Part shown: positions 10,788-21,230 of the stretch, one piece after another
How the letters are laid out: the number at the start of each line of letters is the position of its first letter
Numbering within the stretch: position 1 is the first letter of the stretch
Source: Deuterostichococcus epilithicus
Taxonomy: Eukaryota; Chlorophyta; Trebouxiophyceae; Prasiolales; Stichococcaceae
Assembly: GCA_033439295.1 (NCBI GenBank)
Contig: JAVTLE010000001.1
Location: 682,001 to 746,000, forward strand
DNA: 64,000 bases
Direction of reading: 5' to 3'
Notes under the pieces: model-generated
Told to the model about the DNA's origin: nothing
Databases searched by the model: none
The model's input: only the letters and a program-made list of their open reading frames with translations
Translations under genes and position numbers: made by a program

Positions 10788-12540
10788 ATGTCGGCAGCAA
10801 CGACGCTGCTCATCAAGCCATGGGCGTCGGACCGCGCAGCACAAGCCGATAAGCACCGCAAGGGGCGCCTCCGCAGCAGCACCGGGGCGCCCATCCGCTG
10901 CGACGACAGCAAGCATTGTCAAACAGCCGGCGTCATACGCCTGGTGGGCAGCGGGGACCAGCTGGCTCTATGCCGCCGACTGTGAGGCGCCGATTTTGCT
11001 TCAAGGTCCATCCGACAGATGCAATGGTGCCTGGGGCAGCGGAACTGTTAGACGCTTGCATTGGGGAAGCAGAGCTGAGCCCCAAGCGGGTGGAGCCAGC
11101 GCGCAACGTTGCAGCATTTCTCGCGGCTGTGGCGACCGCGCACCGGGCGATTGGTCAAACAGCTGCTGCCGCCAGCAAGAGCGCAGCAGCAAAGCCGCCT
11201 CCAAATGCGGGGGCAATACAGCGCTGGCTGGACACATGCCTGCCGCTGCTATCTGGCAGCCAGCAGGCAAAGGACACGGCACCGCCTGGCTTGCACACAG
11301 TTGAAACGGTTGCAGCCGTTGGCAGCCTGCTGCTCGGAGGTTGGAGCGTCGATGGGAGCCGGTCACCGATGAACAGCCGCAAGGCCGCAGTGGCAACCCA
11401 AGCGGCGGTGGGCGACATCCTGAGGTACTACTGTTACTGCACCTGACCTTGTCCTATTGAAATGAGTGCGCGTGTCATCTCCGCATGCCTTAACTACATG
11501 ACGCTCCCAAGGATAAATCTGCTTGCGTGCATCCATTCAGCTCATTGATGGCATCGTCTGATTGCAGATGGCGATGCATCACCCAGCGCATTGGTGACAC
11601 CTATGGCATCGTAATGCAGCACACTGCGCAGATGGACCACATCGAGGTGCTGGCGGCCCTGGGGTGGAACAACAGCAGCAGCAGCAGCAGCAGCGTGCAC
11701 AGTGCAATGCGCTTCGAGGCCGCAGCAAGTCAATGGCAATTTCTGATCGAGCACGCCGCCACCTCGGCAGCGACTCGCAAGCAGTGGGATGCCGTGGATG
11801 GTCAGCATGCTGTGGCATATGGCGCTTTAGTGGACCGCATCGCCGCCATGCTGCGGCTCTTCGAGCCGCGGCTGGGGGTTGCTGGAGCTGAGGACGCGGT
11901 TGTTGCCGCGTCAGCACTACTGCTGCAGGAGCCGGCGGCGGTGCGCCGCCACTGGGACGCCATTTGCGACGGCGCCGACCGTCGGGCTGGCGAGGCAGCC
12001 GCACTGGCAGCAGAGCGTCAGCAGCAAGATGCCGAAAAGCATGGCGTGGCAGCTGCTGCAGCCAACGGCGCACCCGCTGTCGCCAATGGGGGCAGTCTTC
12101 GTTTGGGTCACCAGGCGGCAGGCAATGAGCTGGTCGCGATGCTGCTCCTGCGCTGCACAGACGATGCATCAGAAAAGCTGACGGCCATCAGGAGTGTGAC
12201 AACACTTCGTTTAGCAGGGCGGCAGCCTGAGGAGGTGCCCACGATGCCCCTGTGGGAGCTGCCAACGTGGATGCAGGCGGTCGCAAGCCTGGATGGCAGC
12301 ATCTTTCTGCGGCTAGAGTATCTCGTTATTGAGGCATGGGGCGCAGGCCCCTTAGTGCGTTCCGTGCCGCATTTGGGCGCTTCTGCACTTGGCAGTGCTG
12401 GCACAAGGCCGCAGAGAACAGAAGCAGCAAAAGCGGCCGCGGCGCAGCCGGCCGACGCGTGGCTCTGGTTCTCGGATGAGGAGTTCGATGCCGCATGGCC
12501 AAAATTCAAGGAGTGGCGCTCATGTCAGCCTGGCTTCTAA
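10788..12540 (+). CDS. Unrecognised protein, about two exons plus a doubtful first exon
   Basis: I do not recognise the family. Two long open stretches join well: one ends at 11425 (GGCGACATCCTGAG|GTACTA) and the next begins at 11568 after ctgattgcag, giving a continuous GDILRWRCITQRIGDTYGIV frame to a stop at 12538-12540. The protein is Ala-rich and mostly helical in character, with an Asn/Ser run (NNSSSSSSS) near the exon 2 start, an Ala/Gln-rich middle and an acidic-aromatic C-terminus (WLWFSDEEFDAAWPKFKEW). The N-terminus is uncertain. ATG 10788 in a good context opens a 50-residue basic stretch, but joining it needs a roughly 60-nt intron ending near 11003, shorter than others here. ATG 10972 in the downstream frame is the alternative. 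Confidence 0.6.
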
Positions 12541-13073
12541 TCTGCCGGACGGCAGGAGTGAGTCCACAAGAATCATGCAGTTCCTGCCTGCCGATAAAGG
12601 ACGTGAGTTGCCATCAGATGAGGAAAGGGATTAAGTTTGCAGTCACTGCTGTTGATCCCTGGGCAGGTCAGACCGGGCTGGGGCCGCTGCTGCAAATATG
12701 TGTGCGCAGCCTGTCCCATTTTCTGCGATGCAACCTGCTGGCCGATCAAGAGACAGAGATGAGCGGCATATTACATTACAGTAAGTTGGGAACCTGACCA
12801 CACCAAAGCAGATGCAACTGCACCTAGATGAGCAACGCAACACCAACGAGATGCACAGCAGCTCGAACAGCGTCGTTGCCATGTACATGCTATATCGCCA
12901 ACCTAACAATCAACCACCATGTGCGCAGCACCAGTGCATGTGTCTCGTGCCGGCAAAGAGATGCCAGGCACTCAGGACGTACCACCACGACACCAGAGGC
13001 ACTGTAGGCCAGTGTTGTCACTTTCCCTACGGCGAGTAGGTCACCTCCCACCAGACTGAGAAGGTCAGCCCTA
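12541..13073. other. Convergent spacer with paired TGTAA signals for PIF1
   Basis: 3' spacer between two converging genes. On the minus strand at 12771-12780 it reads tgtaatgtaa, two overlapping copies of the green-algal polyadenylation signal TGTAA, about 295 nt past the PIF1 stop. A role as poly(A) signal is inferred from position only. Confidence 0.4.
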
Positions 13074-16000
13074 CTAGAACAGCGCCCGCTGCACGCGGCC
13101 GCCTGCCGCCACCGCCTGCGACTGCTGCGTCGTGGCTGGCTGCGGCGCCGCCGCATACAGCTGTGCAGCCGGTAGCTGCGGCGCCGGCGGCTGCGGGCTC
13201 GGCTGCACCGCCGACTGCTGCAACGCACGCCCTAGCAGCCTCCGACCGCTCGCCCTGTCCAGCCGCATCTGGTCGCCGGAAGCAGCCGGCGCTGCCTGCA
13301 GTGCAGACAAGAGGTAATCATCATTCATCACTCTGGAAACCTCTGCAGGCGCTTGCGGTCCTGGCGGCTGTGATCAGACTGGTGCTGTCACAGAGTTCCA
13401 CAGCTGTGGCAACTTGGTGCAGCAATCAGCAATGGCAACAAGCACAGCCACACAAGGCAGGCACAAGATGCAGCTTGTATGGTGTTTGAAGGCGGAGGCC
13501 CAAGGGTCTGAGGATTTGCTCTATGCGGGCACCGCAGAAGTGCGCACCTGCTGCTCAACGCCACGCTGCCGCTGCTGCTGCCCCTGTGCAGGCACCCACT
13601 GCTGCTGATGCCCCTGCGCCGGCACCCACGCATGCACGATCGACCAAGTCCGGCTTGAGGTGACAAATCACTCGTGACGGTGCCCCCCTGTATTTGCCTC
13701 GCAGATCAGGTGAAGCCTCACGAAGCCGAGCCATACCGCTTGATGCCAGCTCCGAACAGGTGCAGATGCACGTGGCCGACACCAGGCTTGCGCAGTCGTG
13801 GCGCACAGCTGCGCGTCTCGCGCTCGGATCCTTCTGCTCCAAGCGGACCCCGTGCGCAGCATCACGCAAGTGCAGAACCGGGTGCCCTGCCTGCAGCAGT
13901 GGCGGCACCGCGGCGGTCGCCGGCGGCCCAGCTTCCTCTGCTTCGTGCGAGCCCTCCACGGCGACCGCAGCAGGGTCGCCGTATGCAGTCGCCCAGAACA
14001 TCTGTCGCAGCGACTCCGAGTCGCCGCTGCAGCCGCCGAACGACGCCAGCCGCTTCCTCAGCTCCTGCGAAGCAGACACCCAGCGCATGTGCGAGGCGTA
14101 GCAGGACCAGCTGAGCAGGACACCAGAACAGGAAACGCGTGCTATGGGGCGCCTGCCCGCCCTTCCCCCAGCAGTAAGAACCATCGTCACACGTCACCCG
14201 AGCTCGAGAAGTCCACCTCGAGGTCGTTCTCGGGGGGCCACAGTGTGCCGCCCGGCTGGATGCCCGCGCCGGTGTAGGCATGCGGCGCCCGATAGAAGGC
14301 GGTCGCTCGGGGGCAGGCGCCGCCGGCGCCGCGCGCCAGCGCCTGGCGCAGGCCGCTCACGCGCAGCCCCTCCCACGTCCGCGCCCGGCTCAGTGCCACG
14401 TAGATCTGCGAACAAAGAGTCGACAGAGTTTTCCGTTTGAAGGGAACTGTTTGACCGGAAAGTATTTTGCAAGTCGACTCGTTGCTGAATGCCGCGGCAC
14501 CAACTCGAGGCCATCTCAAGCCGACTGGCGGACCCGGCTGCACGCAGACCGGCTTCTCGATTGAAGGGAATGGGCTTGTGCCGTCCACGCACACGCTGGA
14601 CTCTCAGTGTTTTCAGAATAAGTCTCAGCTCGACCCAGGCTGAGCTGGACCGGGGTTGCATCCGGCGCAGGCGATGCGCCTGGTGCTGTGATACGCAACT
14701 GGCCATGGCTGAAGCAGTGCGCCAAGTTGGCGTCTGCGGCGTCGAGCGACATGCCCTGCGACTTGTGGATGGTGACCGCCCATGCCCACATGAGCGGCAG
14801 CTGGATGCGCCACGTGGTTCCCACATACTTCAGCGCGTCGGAAAACCGCGCCGGGTACACGATCTGCAGTCCGGGGACACAGTCCGCAGTGAGGGGACGC
14901 CAACAGGTTGGTCAGGACGTCGAAATGGAGGATCAGGCAGGACACTGTAATTCATGGATCTCAGAGCTGCCGCTGCGCAGCTTGATGTTGATGGGTTTGC
15001 CAGAAGCTCCCTTCTGCTGGATGAGCCTCCATGGCATGACTGGAGCCAGATCAGACGCCCACAACAGCAGGGCAGAAGTCAGAAGAGTAAGCACAGACAT
15101 GTGTCGTGGTATTACTTGCGGCTCCGCCAGGTTGCGGAATTGGACGACCGGCAGCGGCGCACCCGGGCTCTCCAGCGCCCACAGACGCAGCTGCTTCAGC
15201 TTGTACTGCGAGAGCAACCACAGGGCAAGAATGAGGGCCACGCAACGAAAAGGACTTTGGTTCTCTCACAGGCAGCAGCTGCTTCAGCTGGCACTGCGAC
15301 TGCAGCAGCCACAATGCAATGAGAGCGAAATACAACGACAAGGAGTTTGAATTCTCTCACAGGCAGCAGCTGCTTCAGCTTGTACTGCAACTGCAATACA
15401 GAGACGAAAGACAAACCAGCGATGGGACAGTGACACAGTAACACAACGACACGGAGACACAATGCCCCTAAATGATGTACCCATAGGTCAGGCGCGAAAG
15501 TCAGCCGCTACATATGCTTGCCGAAGCCCGGCACGCGGGCAGGCAGCAGCGACACCTACCAGTGCACCATCCGACAAAAGCATGCCCAGTGATCTGTCCA
15601 ACAGGCCGGCGGCGCGACGCATGCTCAGCATAACCCCGAATGTCTGATGCGCTCTGCTTGGGTGCTGCAGCGTGTGCTCTGCTTGGGTGCTGCAGTGTGT
15701 CTGGCCGACTGCGAGCTGTTTCCAGGAATGAGCTGGCTGCTAAGTGACATCCTCTAGATTCCAATTGCCCTGCCCCATCACCTCGTCACGCTGGATCTCT
15801 CTCGTCAGCACCTCCTTCTGCGTCTCGCCGTGGGTGAGGTCTGCCAGGTCTGTTGCGGGCCGCCGGCGCCGCGGCTGGTGCCTGTGCGACATGCACAGAA
15901 TAATAATTTCGGACCTTCGTCAGGCTCGAGAGTTATCAGCTCGAGCTTGAGCCAGCTTGCGGTGCATGTGACACAGCCTCGGGGGGCAGCAGCCACACTG

Positions 16001-19000
16001 CAAGGCGCATCAACTCCCTGCAACACGGCGGGCATGCAGTTGGCGAGTCACCGCTGTGGCTCTGGCGATGGTGGTATCATCACATTGTCGATTTCCAGAT
16101 CCTGCATGGAGCTGCACCACACCTGCTGGTTGCAAAGTCGCTGGACCGCCGCTTGTGGCCGCTGTTTGGCGTCCTGCCACCGCCGCCCGGTCCTCCGCCA
16201 TTCCGCCGCTCTGGCGTCGCCACTGCATCGCCCGCCATGCCGGCGGGCGCCGCGCCGCCACCGCCACCGCTACCCCGCGGCGTGGAGCAGGCCGACACAC
16301 CTTCCTCAGCTTCCTCCCCCGCCGCGGGGCCTGCAGCTGCCGCAGCTGGTGCCGGAGCAGGCGAGATGTCCATCGCCGCCGCGCTGCCGCCGTCCTGGCT
16401 GTGATCGAGCACGATCGTGCTGTCGCTCGGCGTCGATGCGCCGCTGGCGCCGCCGCTGCCGAGCCTCGTCAGCTGCAGCCGCCGCATGGCAGTGGAGGGC
16501 GAGGGTGCCTGCGGAGCTGTAGCGCAGATCAAGCCCCCAGACGCAGGTGCTACAAAAACTGCACGACAACCCGCTTGCTTCGCAATCAAACCCACACATC
16601 ACACACCTGCACTTGCGACTGGGATGAGGCGAGGTCGAGGAAGTTGCCAGTCTGCATCGCCTCCTCCCTCCTAGCCTGTACCGCGACTGAAGATTGGTTG
16701 GCAACGACTGTGAACAGTCTCAGTCTCGCAGAACATGACGAAGACACGGGCAAAGCTCTCCACGTGTGGCAGCGTGCACTGCGTGGAGAGAACCACAGAG
16801 AAGAAAAGGCCGCGCATCCTGGGGTGCAAGAGTAACCAATACGGAGGCCATCATCTGGAAGTCCAGCAGCAAACGGCTCAGTCCAGCAGTAGCTCGCACC
16901 TCCAGGACGTGGGTCAGGCTCAGCTCGCCGACGATCCTCAGATCGTCATCGTCTCCGTCCGACGAGGCATCGGCAAGGACGCCTGTGCCGCAGGCGGCGC
17001 CGCCGGGTGCGCCTCGCCCCTCGGCGCATGGAGGCTCACACTGCGGCGCACAGGCGTGCAGCTGATGGGAAAGACGAGCACTTACAGGCTGTCCTATTGT
17101 GAATCTAAAGAACAGAGTGATGAGTAGCACTGTGATGCTCGACTGCTGCGTGGCAGTGCTCGCAGATCCGCACTGCATGCGGAATTGATGCCGCAGGGGT
17201 ACGGCATGAGGGCATATCTCTGGGCATGTAGGCGCACAAACCCAGAGCAGGCAGCCTTGCCACAGGAACGTTGCACCAGGAGGCGCACGTGGCAGGGGAG
17301 GCGATTGCGCTGCTCCTCCAGCAGCCGGATGCGCCGCTCCAGATCGGCAACCGCCTCCGCCTGCACCGAGGATGCTGCGTGCCTCAGAGGCTAGAGCTAC
17401 AGGGGGGCTACAAGAAGCACGGCGGCAGCCGTTAGAGCCAGCCCTCAGCTGCTGCCCTGGAGAGGCCTTGGTCATGAGCTGGCAACGGCGTGCGGGAGTA
17501 GGCCGCTGGGTTTCATCAGCCTATCCTATGGCACTTCACGAGCCATGAAGGCCACTGCTTTCGACCAGTGTGGCACATGCCAGATGTTGCCGTTGGTGAT
17601 ATCATCGTTGCGCAGAGCTGGGCGGCGATCTCACGACGGTGGTGAATTGCACGACGGTGCCGGCGGTGCCGTTGCAGAGGAACACCCCATCGACGTTGGA
17701 AGTGTTCTGGGTCAGCATCACGAATGCGCCCTCGCGCAGCTTGACCAGCGGGTCCGCGCGGCAGTCCTCGCCCCAGAACTTTTCAGGCGCCAGCTCCTTG
17801 CGGCACTCCCGCCTGCGAGCGGCGCACTATTCTGTCATGCAGGGGCAGCTCCAGCACCACCCTGACATCCAGAGGATTCAACTGCAAGCTAGCTTGCCGG
17901 CCTCCTACATCCTCTGCCGCAACCGTTGAACAGCTGGACATCCATTGCGACATGGGTGAAAGCGCTTCAGTGTGATCGTAGAAGTATTACGTAGCGTGCG
18001 AATGGTCAACCACTGCGACCGTCGAGCCGTGCTTCCCTACACGAGCCTGAGGCGTGTCTGAGGCTTGCTCGACTAGTTCGTTGCACCGCTCGAGCGGAGC
18101 CGCCAGGCCCTGGCGAGGCGCAGACAGGCCGCCGATGATCAAAGCAGGCTGCTGGCTGCCGCGGATGCAGCACAAGCCTAGGCAGGAAGGCAGCAATGCG
18201 GGTCCAAGTGGCTACGAAGGACTGGGGTTCGTTGAAGCTGAGGGCGGAGACGGGTCGTTCCATTGCACCTGCGCATGTCCTGCGGCAGCTCTGGCAGGTA
18301 CTCATCATCGACATCAAAGCCGTCCACGGCCGCCAGGCGCCACACACGCGTCCGCAGCTCGTTGAAGCGCTCCCGGTTGCGCTTGTCCACATCCTGAGGC
18401 AGCGCGCACCCCCGACGGTGATTCCGCGGCAGCGGGCGCTCGCCAGTCACAGGGCACACAGCGAGCGCCGTTCGGACCCGCAGCTGCTGCGGCGGCGGGT
18501 GACACCCGGCTCGGAGCGTTCGCGCTCTCTGGACCCACACAGGGCCACCCCCAACGACAGCACGATCATTCGGATCGCCACGAAGGCGGCTGTCGCCTCT
18601 AGGGTTTGCACACCCGCAGAGTGCGCACAAAGTCACTGCCCCAACGGCAGATGTGGGTGATTAGGTGCGTCGGCCATGCAACAGTCTACCAGGCGCACTC
18701 ACCGTCCGTAGCGGTGCCAGGTATGTCCGCGGCGCGCCCGCCGGCGCCCCGGTGATGCTGCCACAGTGGCGCTCGATCCAGTCCACGTCGTCCCACGTCC
18801 AGCTGCCGTCCCGGAAGCGGTGCAAAATGCCGACGAACCCCGGGTCCGACTGCCGGTGCACCTGGGTAGGGCAGAACCGGTGCGTCGGAGGGAGCACGGC
18901 AAATGTCCCGTATCGAGGCAGAGCGAGCTCACTGGATTCGACAACTCGATGTTCCCCGGCTGTTTAATATAATTTCCTGTAGGGGCTGGAGAAATCATTC

Positions 19001-21230
19001 AGGCGGGCCATTGAGGAAGTTAGGGCAGCAGTCGCCACCTGTGACAGGACGTGGATTCTGAGCCCCAGGCGCTTCCATGCGGCTGTCTCGAAGCACTGCC
19101 CGCGGCTGCCGATGCCGACAGACATGAGCACCTGCCGCAGTGTCCTGAGGCATGCACAAACACAGGGTCGGCGCCGTGAGACCAGGTGGTGATGCATGGG
19201 AACCCTGACACCCTCATCAACAGAAGGGGAGTGATGCACAGAAGCGAGCGCTTTGGACGAACATCTGTTTGCACGAACAGGCGAAGGCTGATAGGGTGCC
19301 GCAAACATGGTTGGTGTGTCTTCAGGAGCCACAGGCAGCTTCGTGACTGTGCCAATAGCTGCACCGCAAACCTGCTTTGTCTGTTAACAACAACAGCCAC
19401 AGGCAGCTGTAAGTGTGCCAGTAGCTGCAGAGTGTGGCACGACGGCACGCACCTGCAGGAGCGACGGCCCGCGCGGGGCGAATCGTGTATGGGCGACAGC
19501 TGGTGGAAGTCGCCCACGAGTAAAATCTGCAGAGGCAGACGGACGTTCGGAGGTCTGCCGTTTGCATTCAACACACGACCGTCCATAGTAACCGTGTATC
19601 TGGCGCAACCTGCAGCTGCACCCCGTGTGCACTTGGTTCCAGAACCGTGTTTCCCCTCTCCGACACGTGCACTCCTCCTTGTGGAGGAACCAGAACGCCC
19701 TCAGGTTGTGGCCCTGCAGCTCAGGCGAAATTATATATGGTCCCTCTGCTGGGCACCCTCTGCTGGGCATGGACACCGCCTGTGGATTTGTTAACGTTTT
19801 TGTTTTGAGTTTTGTTTTTTATTTTGTTCCTGTGATAGTCAGGCGCACCTGCAGCTCGTCCAGTTCACGCTCGTCCTGGTGCCGCCGTCGCCGCACGTTG
19901 CGCAGCAGTGCGCAAAGAACTCGCCCGACATCATCGACACCTGCACGGTCATCGGTGAAATCCCTTGGTGCTGCAGCAGGGTCGAACTGTGTCTGGCAGG
20001 TTGAAGCGCTTGGCTCGAGGGTGGCGGACATGATTAGCGGTGCAGCCACCAGCAGGCACTGCACCAGGCGGCCCATAGCATGCGATCAAGTCAGTGCAGT
20101 ACCTCAAACGAGTAAGCAGACGCACCTCGTCCACGATGAGCACATCTAACCGCCGCAGGATCTCCCTGCGCGCCCACATCTTGCCAAAGTCCTCTGCCAC
20201 TCGTGACACGCCACAGCCTGACGTCACAGCACACCAAACTCAGCATCAGAGTTCCCAGACGACCCCACGACGACCTCGACTGACCTCGCCAATCCGAGTT
20301 GACCCGAATGAGCTGGGGCCCATTTGATCGCCGCCACTTGACACCGCTGCAACCAGTCTGCGGCCATGATGACCTGATTGAAAATCCTGGCACGAAGCAT
20401 GCCCAGCACGATGCCTCACCCAGCAGCCGGTGCAGTGTGGTGCCCTTCAGCGGCTGCGACGCGATGCCCGTCGTGGCGGTGACCGCTAAGTTCCGGCCCT
20501 TTGCCTCCACCGCCTCAATGATGTGCGATATCAGGAATGACTTGCCTGCGGACGGCCCCGCAGCTCCGTCATGCACGCAATGGCCAATAGCTGCTCTCTA
20601 GGAGTCTGATGGATAGGAGTCTGATAGGAGTCTGATAGCATGTTCTGACATTGTTCATGTGCATTGTTCACGGTGCGGCAGGCGGGCAGTAAGGTGTCGC
20701 ACCCGTCCCCGCAGGGCCGGTGATCAGGCAGTGGTGCCCATCCAGCACGTCCTGCCTGTGAACGCGGATTCATGCTAATCTTGAGGCAACGCGCTGTTCT
20801 GATGGCACATTTGAGGCGCTACAAGCAAGCCCTGCCGCCCAGTCCTGGGCATCAAGTGCAATGCATGCGCCGAGCACGCACGCAGATCCATCACTCACAG
20901 CGCGGCTAATTGGTACACATCCAGCTCAGCAGGCGCCGCAGGCGCTGTGCCGCCCTGGGTAGAGGCACTCTGCCGCTGTGGCAAATGGGGGCTGGTCTGA
21001 GACGCGTAGCTCAATCCGATCTGCGCCAGCGCTGGCATGGGTGTACCAGGTGCTGCGACTGCTGGCTGCTGCGGGCCTGCGGGTTGCGGCACGGCGTTCC
21101 TTGGGGCTGATTGGGGAGGGGCAGGATGCATTTGGCTGAAGCCATCCGGAGCTGCAGGGTCCGCGGCCGCAGGTACGTTGCTGAATTGCAACATGATCTC
21201 CGTCTGAGACCCAGTCACCTGCCGGGACAT
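13074..21230 (-). CDS. PIF1-family DNA helicase with long internal insertion and one frame break
   Basis: 5'-3' superfamily 1B helicase acting on G-quadruplexes, forks and telomeres in the nucleus or organelles. Nineteen exons: 20899-21230, 20703-20755, 20420-20545, 20126-20217, 19849-19940, 19453-19526, 19039-19105, 18703-18861, 18269-18393, 17635-17812, 17289-17360, 16900-17061, 16123-16508, 15782-15881, 15116-15205, 14699-14863, 14193-14405, 13891-14064, 13074-13295. Visible: Walker A GPAGTGKS split over exons 2-3, TATTGIAS, Walker B LDVLIVDE, VGDFHQLSP, WAVTIHKSQG, and YVALSRA. Exons 11-14 insert about 240 residues: a heptad-like LERRIRLLEEQ, an acidic SDGDDDD and a Gly/Ala/Pro-rich region. 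Exon 5 is one base short of frame, and exon 16 ends at a TT instead of a GT donor. The start is uncertain: Met 21230 is in frame, but an acceptor-like site upstream suggests earlier exons. About 960 aa. Confidence 0.88.
13560..13631. repeat. Short tandem duplication in the PIF1 last intron
   Basis: A unit of about 34 bp (ctgctgctgNcccctg, then ggcaccca) occurs twice, at about 13568-13595 and 13602-13631. Confidence 0.6.
15168..15425 (-). repeat. Three tandem units of about 90 bp across a PIF1 exon-intron border
   Basis: Unit 1 (about 15168-15258) holds the start and acceptor of exon 15116-15205. Units 2 (about 15250-15345) and 3 (about 15339-15425) lie in the upstream intron and repeat agcagctgcttcagct, tactgcnactgca and the flanking gcgaaatacaacgacaagga-like sequence. 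The exon border itself is the duplicated unit, making this one of the clearest echoes. Confidence 0.85.
15648..15697. repeat. Two-copy 25-bp tandem repeat in a PIF1 intron
   Basis: gctctgcttgggtgctgcag occurs twice in a row, followed by (c/t)gtgt. The copies are nearly identical, so the duplication is recent. Confidence 0.85.
19328..19430. repeat. Direct repeat pair of about 37 bp in a PIF1 intron
   Basis: gccacaggcagct followed by a gtgccantagctgca block appears at 19328-19365 and again at 19394-19430. Confidence 0.7.
20597..20640. repeat. Short tandem repeat (aggagtctgat)n in a PIF1 intron
   Basis: aggagtctgat occurs three times with gat spacers inside the intron between PIF1 exons 2 and 3. 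Confidence 0.85.

Noticed and set aside
14930-15060. Minus-strand open stretch (MPWRLIQQKGASGKPINIKL) as a PIF1 exon
   Set aside because: Exons 15116-15205 and 14699-14863 join directly with correct phase and conserved PIF1 spacing, leaving this as intron.
13074-21230. PIF1 helicase as part of a Helitron transposon
   Set aside because: No Rep/HUH nuclease domain, no Helitron ends seen, and the gene has 19 exons like a host gene.
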